NCBI GenBank assembly: GCA_002482415.1 | Contig: DLFY01000309.1 | Span: forward strand, 19,810-34,837 | Source of the DNA: Phycisphaerales bacterium UBA7708 | GTDB lineage: Bacteria; Planctomycetota; Phycisphaerae; Sedimentisphaerales; Anaerohalosphaeraceae | Direction: 5' to 3' | Length of the DNA stretch: 15,028 bases | Part shown: positions 1 through 8,400 of the stretch, in pieces | Numbering within the stretch: the first letter of the stretch is position 1 | How the letters are laid out: each line of letters begins with the position of its first letter | Program-made: the position numbers and the translations under genes | The notes under the pieces: generated by a model | Seen by the model: the letters and a program-made list of their open reading frames with translations, nothing else | Told to the model about the DNA's origin: nothing | Database searches by the model: none

Positions 1-1
1 C

Positions 2-115
2 ATTTCAGCACGGACGGTGGAATTTCATAAATATAATATTATGCAGCAGTTAGGTCTTAAGTGCAGCGCCGAGCTGGTGCATTATGCCATCAAGCACGGG
101 ATTGTTTCCATTTAA
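2..115 (+). CDS. LuxR/NarL-family response regulator, C-terminal end only (5' truncated by window)
   Basis: The first 37 codons of the window, read in frame from base 2 to a TAA stop at 113-115, encode the end of a LuxR-type helix-turn-helix. The recognition-helix motif RTVEFHK is followed by the typical tail (QQLGLKCSAELVHYAIKHG), which closes the four-helix DNA-binding domain of NarL/FixJ-type regulators. The receiver domain and most of the gene lie outside the window, so the signal it answers is unknown. By family it is a cytoplasmic transcription factor whose activity depends on phosphorylation by a histidine kinase. The next gene downstream is another NarL-type receiver without this output domain, so the two may be a related pair. 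Confidence in the domain is high; the role is not known. Confidence 0.85.
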   Translation: MSARTVEFHKYNIMQQLGLKCSAELVHYAIKHGIVSI

Positions 116-159
116 ATCCACCTGTCAATAATTCTTTGCATACCTCGTAATTTTACCAG

Positions 160-187
160 TTGTGTAAATACGCCGATGGTCTATTAT
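160..187 (+). promoter_or_regulatory. Possible sigma70-like promoter
   Basis: TTGTGT at 160-165 and TATTAT at 182-187 are separated by 16 bp. The -10 matches the TATAAT consensus at five of six positions, the -35 at only three. It would start transcription near base 194, reading toward the receiver gene. The match is weak and rests on inspection only. Confidence 0.25.
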
Positions 188-198
188 TTGAACCATAG

Positions 199-213
199 AT
201 ACCCAACGGGTAT
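199..213. repeat. Perfect inverted repeat ATACCC-AAC-GGGTAT
   Basis: Six-base arms (199-204 and 208-213) flank a three-base centre, followed by a GATTTTT run at 214-220. It can be read as a short operator, placed just downstream of the possible transcription start. It can also be read as a weak terminator-like hairpin with a T tract for the upstream LuxR-type gene. The stem is short, so neither reading is firm. Confidence 0.4.
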
Positions 214-225
214 GATTTTTCCGAG

Positions 226-240
226 GCGGCCGCAGGCCGC
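226..240. repeat. GC-rich perfect inverted repeat GCGGCC-GCA-GGCCGC
   Basis: Six-base, all-G/C arms (226-231 and 235-240) surround a three-base loop. As RNA this would fold into a stable small hairpin in the leader of the receiver gene. No T tract follows directly (the next bases are GTTTATG), so it is not a standard terminator. Confidence 0.4.
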
Positions 241-406
241 GTTTATGCCGCGCGTATTCACAGGGTCAAGCTGCCCTGCATAGCCGCGGCGATAATGCTG
301 CTGCTGGACGCTGGCTGCTGAAAGCTCTGCAGCCTCGCCGAACCGGAAAATTTCAAGTCAGATCCGGTCTCAAAGGCGTGACTTCACACAATTAAAGGCG
401 GCTGTT

Positions 407-805
407 ATGATAAACAATTGCATTGTGCTTGCCGACAAACATCAGAACGTCCTTGAGGGGCTTCGGGGTTTGCTCGAAACGACGTTTGGAGGGGTGGTGA
501 TGGTTGCTGATCAGCCGTCGCTGATTGAGGCGTTGAGCAAAATAAGACCGCAATTCGCCATCGTGGATTTATCATTATTGATTCATGAAGAATTGAATTC
601 GGTATGCACACTGAACAGTCATTGTGGAGTCAAGCTGATCATCCTGAGCGATTATGATGATCCGGATATCGCTGCAGAGGTTCTGTCGGCGGGAGCCGCA
701 GGAATAGTCCTGAAGCGATGTGCGGGGACGGATTTACTGGATGCAGTGGACAGCATCAGTGCAGGTAAGACTTATATTTCGCCTGCGCTGAAAAAAGACG
801 GCTAA
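407..805 (+). CDS. Stand-alone response-regulator receiver (REC) domain protein, NarL-like, no output domain
   Basis: A 132-aa protein consisting only of a receiver domain. The strand beta-1 motif VLADKH (7-12), the predicted phospho-acceptor Asp54 in FAIVDLS, Ser81 at the switch position (LIILSD) and the conserved Lys103 (IVLKR) are all present. The C-terminal alpha-5 (AVDSISAGKTYISPAL) matches the point where NarL-type proteins continue into a linker and helix-turn-helix, but here the protein stops. Start choice: AAAGG (394-398) lies 8 nt before the ATG. Odd feature: the acidic pair normally found as DD is Asp10-Lys11, so the metal-ligand position equivalent to CheY Asp13 is a lysine. It probably works by protein-protein contact in the cytoplasm rather than by binding DNA. 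PPK2 starts 53 bp downstream, so the two may be co-transcribed. The domain call is firm; partners are unknown. Confidence 0.88.
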   Translation: MINNCIVLADKHQNVLEGLRGLLETTFGGVVMVADQPSLIEALSKIRPQFAIVDLSLLIHEELNSVCTLNSHCGVKLIILSDYDDPDIAAEVLSAGAAGIVLKRCAGTDLLDAVDSISAGKTYISPALKKDG

Positions 806-845
806 ACCATGGCATCTGTACAGAAATGCCCAATCGTGCGAAAAT

Positions 846-851
846 GAGGAG
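846..851 (+). promoter_or_regulatory. Ribosome binding site GAGGAG deciding the PPK2 start
   Basis: GAGGAG sits 7 nt before the ATG at 859. The in-frame upstream ATGs at 826 and 844 have no comparable site, and the one at 844 overlaps this motif. The start at 859 is therefore preferred. Confidence 0.7.
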
Positions 852-858
852 TAGTCCA

Positions 859-1668
859 ATGTCCAAAAAAAAACCAGAAGATACAAATGGCAAAATGAAA
901 CGCAGGGACTATGATAAGCAGCTCCGGAAGCTCCAGACGGAATTATGCCGGCTGCAGGAATGGGTGGTACACAAAGGGCTTCGCGTGATTGTGGTATTTG
1001 AGGGGCGCGATGCGGCCGGCAAAGGCGGCACCATCAAGGCCATCACCGAACGGGTCAGTCCGCGTGTATTTCGTGTGGCGGCACTGCCTGCACCCTCGGA
1101 CCGGGAAAAGACGCAGATGTACGGCCAGCGGTACATGCAGCACTTTCCCGCCGCCGGTGAAGTGGTTATTTTCGATCGAAGCTGGTATAATCGAGCCGGG
1201 GTGGAACATGTCATGGGATTCTGCTCCAAGGCCCAGTACGAGGGATTTCTTGAAAACTGCCCCAAGTTTGAATCCTTTTTCATACGTGGGGGCATTATTC
1301 TGATCAAGTTCTGGCTTGAAGTCGGCCAGAAGGAACAGCAGCGGCGGTTTGAGGCCCGGATTCAAGACCCTCTGCGGCAGTGGAAGCTCAGTCCGATGGA
1401 TATTGAATCCTATGCCCACTGGTATGCCTATTCCAGGGCGCGTGACCGGATGCTGGATGCGACCGATACGAAGGATGCTCCATGGTATATTGTACGCTCG
1501 GATGATAAGCGGCGCGCCCGCCTGAACTGTATTTCGCACCTGCTGAGCATGGTTCCTTATCAGAAGATAAAACATAAACAGGTGAAGCTTCCGCTCCGTT
1601 CCAAAAAGGGCAGGTATGATGATCAGGTAACCATGACAAAGCGGCGTTTTGTCGCAGAAAAATACTGA
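859..1668 (+). CDS. ppk2: Polyphosphate kinase 2 (PPK2 family, one-domain, class I-like)
   Basis: A 269-aa cytoplasmic enzyme of the PPK2 family, which transfers phosphate between inorganic polyphosphate and nucleotides. One-domain class I members mainly use polyphosphate to convert ADP or GDP to the triphosphate. Visible landmarks are Walker A GRDAAGKGG (49-57), the ALPAPSDREK segment (75-84), Walker B with FDRSWYNR (105-112) continuing into AGVEHVMGF, and the basic lid region RRFEARIQDP (162-171). The N-terminal 20 residues are Lys-rich and variable. Length is normal for the one-domain form and no key motif is missing. The start at 859 is preferred over in-frame ATGs at 826 and 844. It follows the receiver gene by 53 bp and precedes the DUF4136 lipoprotein by 74 bp. 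The family is certain; the class assignment and preferred nucleotide are inferred from motif resemblance. Confidence 0.95.
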   Translation: MSKKKPEDTNGKMKRRDYDKQLRKLQTELCRLQEWVVHKGLRVIVVFEGRDAAGKGGTIKAITERVSPRVFRVAALPAPSDREKTQMYGQRYMQHFPAAGEVVIFDRSWYNRAGVEHVMGFCSKAQYEGFLENCPKFESFFIRGGIILIKFWLEVGQKEQQRRFEARIQDPLRQWKLSPMDIESYAHWYAYSRARDRMLDATDTKDAPWYIVRSDDKRRARLNCISHLLSMVPYQKIKHKQVKLPLRSKKGRYDDQVTMTKRRFVAEKY

Positions 1669-1742
1669 CATCATTTTACGAAGGCGTGGTATATGCGGTT
1701 GATGCAAATAATCGAATGGATTGGTCTCGAAAGGAATAAAAT

Positions 1743-2309
1743 ATGAAAGATGGCACTGGGATTCTTATCTTGATTACGATGATGGCCATTTGCGGTTGTG
1801 CTGCAGACAAGCAAACCGCTGCGCCGAGTACTTTATCGAATGTGGGTGTCAGAACGTCTTTCAGTCCTGCCGCGCAATTTCCCAGAGGCAGTCACTATGC
1901 TTTTGTGCAGTTTGCAGCGGCCAGTGACCGGGGTGAGGAAGAGGCCAGGATTGAACAGCGGCTTCGGGCATCACTGTCAAACGAATTGAAGAGTAAAGGA
2001 TATAAGCCGGGTGAATATTCGGACATTGATTTCTTTGTGGTCTATACCCTTGGACTCCAGCATGAAATTGAAGTCTTGATCGGCAAGAGCAAAGTGCAGG
2101 GCAATGAATGGATTACTGCCCTGGTGGCTCCCAACGATTATGTCAGCGGTGCGCTGCTGGTACAGATGATCGATGCCAAAAAGATGGAGCCGGTGTGGCT
2201 GGGCGTGTTTAATGCGGATGTGGCTCTTGTATCCATCAGTGAGCGTGACAAGCAGGAAAGAGCGGATTTTGCCGTACGTGAATTGCTGAAACAATTTCCG
2301 CCGAAGTAA
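1743..2309 (+). CDS. DUF4136-family lipoprotein
   Basis: A 188-aa predicted lipoprotein. A short hydrophobic signal (residues 5-18) ends in the lipobox ICGC, with the lipidated cysteine at residue 19. Ala at +2 does not signal inner-membrane retention, so outer-membrane placement facing the periplasm is likely. The rest matches the DUF4136 layout: an early segment with aromatic residues (HYAFVQF), a middle helix (RIEQRLRASLSNELKSKGY), a strand with DIDFFVVYTLG, a late VQMIDAKKMEPVWLG segment and the terminal helix ending LLKQFPPK. The molecular function of this family is not established. An AAGGA site about 7 nt upstream supports the ATG at 1743. It lies between PPK2 and the channel gene with no obvious terminator on either side. 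Confidence 0.85.
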   Translation: MKDGTGILILITMMAICGCAADKQTAAPSTLSNVGVRTSFSPAAQFPRGSHYAFVQFAAASDRGEEEARIEQRLRASLSNELKSKGYKPGEYSDIDFFVVYTLGLQHEIEVLIGKSKVQGNEWITALVAPNDYVSGALLVQMIDAKKMEPVWLGVFNADVALVSISERDKQERADFAVRELLKQFPPK

Positions 2310-2366
2310 GCGAGGCACATTGAAATCCTGTGGGAAAAAAGACTGTTTGGAAAACGGAACTGGCGT

Positions 2367-2819
2367 ATGCTCAAATTGCTTCTGGTCAGTTTGATATTGA
2401 CGGGCATGACCGTGCTGATTCATGGCATCGGCACGCTGTATGCTGTTTTGCATATCGTCAGACTCTGGGTCAGGCGGCATTATGGTCAAAAAGCCCTGGA
2501 TGTGGAAATGCTGATCATTCGGCTGGTCAGCTGCCTGCTTTTACTGCATTTAATCGAGGCTGGAATCTGGGCGTCTTTTTATTATTTCAGCGGTACTATC
2601 GCAAGCTTTGAAACAGCAGCCTATTATTCGCTGACCAGTTACACAACAGTAGGGTATGGCGATGTGGTTTTGACGGGACACTGGCGATTGCTGGGGCCGA
2701 TTGAGGCTTCGGTGGGTGTCCTGATGCTGGGTTGGTCAACCGGCATTATTGTGACTGCTATTTTAAAGGCGTATAACAGCCGATTGAAGTTGACTTTGAC
2801 CGACCCGGATCAATCCTGA
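2367..2819 (+). CDS. Potassium-channel-like membrane protein (Ion_trans_2 pore)
   Basis: A 150-aa inner-membrane protein. It has a hydrophobic N-terminal segment (about 3-31), a second membrane helix (about 48-74), a pore helix running into the K+ selectivity filter TVGYGD (94-99), and a final membrane helix (about 109-131). The filter is intact, so K+ conduction is likely by family knowledge; functional channels are tetramers. No RCK/TrkA-N ligand-binding domain or voltage-sensor module is visible, and the cytoplasmic tail is under 20 residues, so the gating mechanism is not evident. GGA at 2356-2358 gives an 8-nt spacer to the ATG. It sits between the lipoprotein gene and the efflux operon. 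The pore family is firm; the ion is inferred from the filter. Confidence 0.9.
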   Translation: MLKLLLVSLILTGMTVLIHGIGTLYAVLHIVRLWVRRHYGQKALDVEMLIIRLVSCLLLLHLIEAGIWASFYYFSGTIASFETAAYYSLTSYTTVGYGDVVLTGHWRLLGPIEASVGVLMLGWSTGIIVTAILKAYNSRLKLTLTDPDQS

Positions 2820-2863
2820 GTTAATGATGCACGTATTTGAATTCTTTTTTAAAAAGGTGATCT

Positions 2864-4348
2864 ATGAAAATAAACTGGAACCAGGTTAAGAACATCAACA
2901 TGATGCTGTTGTTCGCTGTGGTGCTGCTGGCCGGATGCAAAGTCGGGCCGGATTATAAGACACCTGAAGTGATTTTGCCCGACGCCTGGCATCAGCAGGC
3001 AACGCAGGGATTGGCACAGGGGCAGGCGGATTACCAGACCTGGTGGCTGCAGCTTGACGATCCGGTGTTGACCGACCTGATAGATCAGGCAGCCGAGGGC
3101 AACCTGGATGTCAAGACTGCCGTTTCACGTATCCAGCAGGCCCGGGCGCTGCTTGGCATTGCCACCGGCCAGTATTACCCGCAGGTCGATGCATCCGGTT
3201 TTTATTCCCGGGACCGGGAAAGTAAAAACGGCTTAAATGCGCCGGCTGTCGGTGATCCTGACCAGACGAATCTTCACAACATTGGGGCGGGTGCGACCTG
3301 GGAGGCCGATGTCTTCGGCAGAATCAGCCGGTCGGTCGAGTCTTCACAGGCAACCCTGGAAGCATCGGTGGAAAATTATCGCGATGTCCTGGTCGTTTTA
3401 TATTCCGATATCGCACAGAATTATATTGAACTTCGCGCCCTGCAGGCCCGCATCCAGTATGCTCTGGATAATATCAAGCTGCAGCAGGAAACGCTGAAAC
3501 TGACACAGGACCGCTTCGATGCGGAACTGGTGCCGGAACTGGACGTCCAGCAGGCCCGTTTTAATTTGGCCAATACCGAATCCCTGCTTCCCGATTTGCG
3601 GTCTCAGCAGGTTCAGGCCGTCAATCGTCTGAGTGTTCTGCTGGGCCGGCCAGCCGGACAGCTCAATGCCGAATTGCTGAAAACAGCAGCAGTGCCTTCA
3701 ATGCCCAAAGAGGTCCTTGTAGGGCTGCCGGCCGAACTCCTCCGACAGCGTCCGGATATCCGAAAAGCGGAGCGGGCATTAGCGGCTCAAACGGCTCAAA
3801 TTGGTGTTGCGACGGCGGATTTATATCCAAGCTTCTCCCTGTCGGGCACCCTGGCTCTGGAAGCGCAGCAAATGGGTGATGTGGGTGAATGGAACAGCCG
3901 AACCTGGGGATTCGGGCCGGGTTTCCGATGGAATCTTTTTGATGGAGGGCGGATTCGCAATAATATCCTGTTTGAAGAGGCTAAAGCTCAGGAAACGCTG
4001 AACCAGTACAAGCAAACCATTTTGCTGGCGGTGGAAGAGGTCGAAAACGCGATGGTGTCTTATCAGGAGGAGCAGGTCAAATATGAGGCGCTGGACCGCT
4101 CGGTTATTGCATCTCAAAAATCGGTTGAATTGGTCAGCGATTTATATCGGAACGGCCTGACCGATTTTCAGAATGTTCTGGATATGCAGCGATTTCTTTC
4201 CCAGCAGCAGGATAAACTGGCACTGAGCCGGGGAACTGTGGTTAAAAATCTGGTCCGGATTTATAAGGCATTAGGCGGCGGCTGGTCCGCCCAAAAACAT
4301 AATCTGGCAATTCTCGATAATCAGGAGATGTATCATGGCACAAAATAA
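2864..4348 (+). CDS. RND efflux system outer-membrane factor, lipoprotein of OprM/NodT type
   Basis: A 494-aa TolC-like outer-membrane channel subunit that would form the exit duct of the pump encoded downstream. The lipoprotein signal ends in LLAGC with the lipidated cysteine at residue 25, followed by KVGPDYKTP, the usual start of mature OprM/NodT proteins. Two outer-membrane efflux repeats follow, roughly 70-265 and 285-475. The second opens with the characteristic RPDIRKAERAL and continues through ATADLYPSFSLSG to WNLFDGGRI. Length is normal for the family. AGGTGA just upstream (GG 6 nt before ATG) supports the start. The last 14 bases overlap the membrane-fusion gene, which points to translational coupling. 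Here the outer-membrane gene comes first, whereas many RND operons place it last or elsewhere. Confidence 0.95.
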   Translation: MKINWNQVKNINMMLLFAVVLLAGCKVGPDYKTPEVILPDAWHQQATQGLAQGQADYQTWWLQLDDPVLTDLIDQAAEGNLDVKTAVSRIQQARALLGIATGQYYPQVDASGFYSRDRESKNGLNAPAVGDPDQTNLHNIGAGATWEADVFGRISRSVESSQATLEASVENYRDVLVVLYSDIAQNYIELRALQARIQYALDNIKLQQETLKLTQDRFDAELVPELDVQQARFNLANTESLLPDLRSQQVQAVNRLSVLLGRPAGQLNAELLKTAAVPSMPKEVLVGLPAELLRQRPDIRKAERALAAQTAQIGVATADLYPSFSLSGTLALEAQQMGDVGEWNSRTWGFGPGFRWNLFDGGRIRNNILFEEAKAQETLNQYKQTILLAVEEVENAMVSYQEEQVKYEALDRSVIASQKSVELVSDLYRNGLTDFQNVLDMQRFLSQQQDKLALSRGTVVKNLVRIYKALGGGWSAQKHNLAILDNQEMYHGTK

Positions 4349-5453
4349 ATTCGGTCTTATTCGGATTCTGGTTGGCCTTGCCTTAATTGGCGGCGGTATT
4401 TATGCGGTCTTTTTTATGGATTGGAATAAAAAAGAGGCCGAACAGGTCCAGGTTGTCCGACCCCTCAAGATGTTTACCGTGGGCCAGGATGTCTCCAATC
4501 CGGTTAGAAAATATCCGGGAAGGGTTTCTGCGATTGAAAAGGTGACGCTTGGTTTTCAGGTGGATGGCCCCCTGGTCGAACTGCCGCTTCGAAAAGGACA
4601 GAAAGTCAAACAGGGTGAATTGCTGGCTAAAATTGATCCGAGGGATTTCAAGAACCGGCTGGATTCGACAAAAGCGGAACTGGACCAGACCTCCACGCAA
4701 CTGGATCGTGTCAAAAAGGCCGCTGCGACAGGGGCCGTTTCCAAGACCGACCTGACCAATGCCCAGGCCGCGTTTGAACAGGCGGAGGCCAATTATAAAA
4801 TCGCCCAGAAGGCCATGCAGGATACAGAGTTGTTGTCTCCCTTTGATGGATTGATTGCTAATATCTTTGTGGATAATTACCAGAATATCAAGGCGAAAGA
4901 AGAAATCGTTACGGTCCAAAAAGATGCTGAAATCCTGATCGTGGTGAATGTCCCTGAAGAACGCATTATTCGATCCAAAGTTGAAAAGGAAAAATATCGA
5001 TTTGTTGCGATATTTGATTCGCTGGCCGGACAGGAATTCGAGGTCAAGCTGCATGAATATGCTCTGGAGGCCGATCCGGTGACGCAGACCTATCTGATCA
5101 CCTTTGCCATGACTCCGCCCGAAGACATAGCGATTTTACCCGGGATGACGGCGACAATCTGGGAATATCCCAGGCAGGATCAGGTTGAGAAAAAATTATT
5201 CCTGGTTCCGATTGATGCCGCACCGGTTGACGGCACCGGACAGTATTTCGTCTGGAAGATTAAGAAGGAATCGGACGCTCTCTATTCAGTGCAAAGACAA
5301 AACGTCAAGGTGGGAAAGATTGAAGCCGATAAAATCCAGGTTCTGGAAGGTTTATCCGCAGGGGACAGAATCGCCGCCAATGGCGCTCACATGCTTCAGG
5401 AAGGACAGAAAGTCACTGAATTTCTGCCTGAAACCAGGGAGGTCAAACCATGA
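4335..5453 (+). CDS. RND efflux periplasmic adaptor (membrane-fusion protein, HlyD/AcrA type)
   Basis: A 372-aa adaptor linking the inner-membrane pump to the outer-membrane channel. It has an N-terminal membrane anchor (about 8-28) instead of a lipobox, so it is held by a helix. The lipoyl-type half-motif VDGPLVELPLRKGQKVKQG is followed by a short alpha-hairpin (about 108-160), the second lipoyl half with LLSPFDGLIA, then beta-barrel and membrane-proximal domains ending in VLEGLSAGDRIAANG. These are in the standard order and length. AGGAG at 4323-4327, inside the upstream gene, gives a 7-nt spacer to the ATG. The stop codon overlaps the next start as ATGA. The short hairpin fits an OprM-like partner, as encoded upstream. 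The exported substrate cannot be told from sequence. Confidence 0.95.
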   Translation: MAQNKFGLIRILVGLALIGGGIYAVFFMDWNKKEAEQVQVVRPLKMFTVGQDVSNPVRKYPGRVSAIEKVTLGFQVDGPLVELPLRKGQKVKQGELLAKIDPRDFKNRLDSTKAELDQTSTQLDRVKKAAATGAVSKTDLTNAQAAFEQAEANYKIAQKAMQDTELLSPFDGLIANIFVDNYQNIKAKEEIVTVQKDAEILIVVNVPEERIIRSKVEKEKYRFVAIFDSLAGQEFEVKLHEYALEADPVTQTYLITFAMTPPEDIAILPGMTATIWEYPRQDQVEKKLFLVPIDAAPVDGTGQYFVWKIKKESDALYSVQRQNVKVGKIEADKIQVLEGLSAGDRIAANGAHMLQEGQKVTEFLPETREVKP

Positions 5454-8400
5454 ATGTTGCGGAACTGGCAATTCAAAAAAAGACGATCTCCTGGGTCTTT
5501 ACCGTCCTGATTCTGCTGGGGGGCTTATTTGCGTATCTGAAGATGGGACGGCTTGAAGATCCGGAATTTACGATCAAAGCGGCGACCGTGATCACGTATT
5601 ATCCGGGTGCAACCGCGATGGAAGTGGCGGAAGAAGTAACCGATGAAATCGAAACAGCCATTCAGAAGCTGGGCCAGGTCGATTATGTCAAGAGTCTGTC
5701 CATGCCGGGCTTTTCGTATATTCACGTCGAGTTGAAAAAAGAAACCCCCAAAGATACCATCCCGCAGGTCTGGGATGAACTGAGGCGGAAAGTCGGCGAT
5801 ATGCAAAGCAAGCTGCCGCCGGGAACCTCGACCTCTGTAGTCAATGATGATTATGGCGATGTATATGGTGTGTTTTATGCGGTCTATGGCGACGGCTATT
5901 CCTATGCCGAACTGAAAGAGCATGCAGATATGCTTCGTCGGGAACTTCTGCTGGTGCAGGATGTGGCCAATGTCACCCTGTTTGGCGTCCAGCAGGAAGT
6001 GGTTTATGTTGAAATCAGCCGGGCGCGTCTGGCCCAGTTGGGGATTTCCATTCAGACGCTGATTGGCACGCTGACAGGCCAGAATATGGCTGTGGACGCC
6101 GGCAGCATTCAGGTGGGCAGCCAATACATCCGTATTCAGCCGACCGGAGAACTCAAATCCGTTCAGGAAATCGGAAATATTCTGATTGCGGGGGGAAGCG
6201 GCGGAAGCAAGCTGTATCTCAGGGATATCGCCACAATCAGCCGGGGATACCAGGAGCCGCCGACTGCCATGATGAGTTTCAATGGCAAACCTGCGATTGG
6301 GGTGGGTATTTCAACCGTAGAAGGCGGCAATGTGGTCGTTATGGGAAATGCAGTCGAAAAACGGCTCAAAGAACTCCAGTCCCAGACTCCTATTGGTATC
6401 GAAATCGGCACGATTGTCCAGCAGGCTCAAAGCGTCACTGCGGCCATCAGCGGATTTGTGATTAATCTGATTGAGGCGGTGATTATTGTTATTGGTGTAC
6501 TGATATTTGCCATGGGTTTTCGCAGCGGTATCATTATTGGTGCAATCCTGCTGCTGACGGTCTGTGCTTCATTCATCATCATGCAGTCCAAAGGTGTCAT
6601 GCTGGAACGCATCAGCCTGGGGGCCTTAATTATCGCCCTGGGGATGCTGGTGGATAACGCCATCGTGATCGTGGAAGGCATTCTGGTCAATGGCCAGATG
6701 GGTATGGATAAAACCAAGGCCGCTGCCGCCATCGTCAAGCAGACCATGTGGCCGCTATTTGGTGCAACCGTGGTGGCGATTCTGGCGTTTGCTGCGATTG
6801 GAGCCTCCAATGATTCCACCGGCGAATACTGCCGTTCGCTGTATCAGGTCATTATGTACTCGATGATGTGGAGCTGGGTGCTGGCTATCACCTTATGCCC
6901 TCTGTTTGGCGTTCAGTTTCTCAAAACAGAAAAGCAGCAGGGCGGGAATGCAGATCCTTACAAAGGCTCATTCTTCCAGGCATATAAAAAGTTCCTTGTA
7001 TTCTGCATACGGAACCGATATTTTACCCTGATTCTGCTGGCTGCCATGCTGATTTTCGCTATATACGGTTTTGGATTTGTCGATAAAAGTTTCTTCCCCG
7101 ATTCGACCCAGCCGCAATTTATGGTCCATTACTGGCTGCCGCAGGGTACCTATATTACCCAGACTGAAAAAGATTTGAAGCAGATAGCCGACCACGTGAA
7201 AACCCTCGAAGGTGTCAGCAGTACGGCATCCTGTGCGGGCCAGGGTTTTCTGCGGTTCCAGTTGACCTACACCCCCGAAGAACCCAATCCGGCCTACGGC
7301 ATGATTCTGGTTACCGTCGAAGACTATAAAGCCATTCCGGATTTAATGACCAGGATTAATGAGTACATTGCTCAAACCTATCCCCAGTCACAGGGATATT
7401 GCCGGCGGTTTGTGCTGGGGCCGGGCGATCCATTTAAGATTCAGGCCCGGCTGCGCGGACCGGACCCGGTTGTTTTGCGGCAATTATCCCTGAAAGTGGA
7501 ACAGATCATGCGGGATAATCCCAACACAGCCGATATCAATACCGACTGGCGTCAGCCGGTTCCGCTGATTCGTCCTGTGGTAGCTGATACCCAGGCTCGC
7601 AATGCCGGGATTGCCCGAGCCGATATCGCACAAGCCCTTCTGTATGCCACGGAGGGCAGGACGGTTGGATACTATCGGGAACAGGATGAACTGCTGCCGA
7701 TTGTTGCCCGAAGCCCGCAGGCCGAGCGGAATAATCCGGCGGACCTGGCCAACATCGAGATATTCAGCCCTGCCGCACAGCGATTTATCCCATTGCAGCA
7801 GGTCGTTGTGGATTTCAAGACCGTGTCCGAAAATCAGATTATACGCCGTCGTGACCGGCTTCCCACACTCATTGTCCGCTGCGATCCCAAAGACGGCCCG
7901 GCCAGTATCGTGTTTAATCAGCTTCGGCCGCAGATTGAGGCGGTATCTCTGCCGTCCGGTTATACGCTGGAGTGGGGCGGTGAATATGAAAACTCCGGTG
8001 ATGCCCAGAAGGCCCTGGCCGCGAATATCCCGGTTATTACCGTGCTGGTTGTTTTGATCGTTATCATGCTGTTTGATTCGATCAAAAAACCGCTGATTAT
8101 TTTCCTGACGGTTCCGCTGGCAGTCATCGGCGTCACTGCGGGTCTTTTGCTGATGAAACAGCCTTTTGGATTTATGGCACTTTTAGGATTCATGAGCCTG
8201 GCAGGAATGCTGATCAAAAACTCCGTGGTTCTGATTGACGAGATCAATGCGCAACTGGCTTCCGGGAAAGACCCCTACCTGGCCGTAGTGGATTCGGGCG
8301 TCAGCCGTGTCCGGCCTGTGTCCATGGCGGCTCTGACGACGGTCATGGGTATGGCCCCGCTGCTGGTCGATGCGTTTTTTGTGTCGATGGCAGTGACCAT

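Larger units (their letters stand above)
116..406. other. Intergenic leader with no supported gene
   Basis: This 291-bp stretch separates the LuxR-type gene from the receiver gene and is the largest non-coding gap in the window. It contains a possible sigma70-type promoter (160-187), an inverted repeat (199-213), a GC-rich inverted repeat (226-240) and a reading frame resembling a broken lipoprotein signal peptide (about 241-381). No tRNA or rRNA signature was seen. If the promoter is real, the receiver gene has a leader of about 210 nt, long enough to hold a regulatory structure. Confidence 0.6.

Noticed and set aside
319..321. In-frame TGA in the lipoprotein-like leader frame as a sign of UGA recoding
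   Set aside because: Several certain genes here end with TGA and none has an internal in-frame TGA, so the standard code applies.
943..1707. Long open frame on the minus strand opposite PPK2
   Set aside because: It lies wholly against a certain PPK2 gene, its translation shows no family motif, and it is best seen as a shadow of codon bias.
2844..2856. CTTTTTTAAAAAG near-palindrome before the outer-membrane factor gene
   Set aside because: An all-A/T stem would be unstable, and the 3' part is simply the purine-rich run leading into the ribosome binding site.
4383..5054. Minus-strand open frame of 223 codons opposite the adaptor gene
   Set aside because: The overlapped plus-strand gene has a complete family match and coupled neighbours; the antisense product has no recognisable domain.
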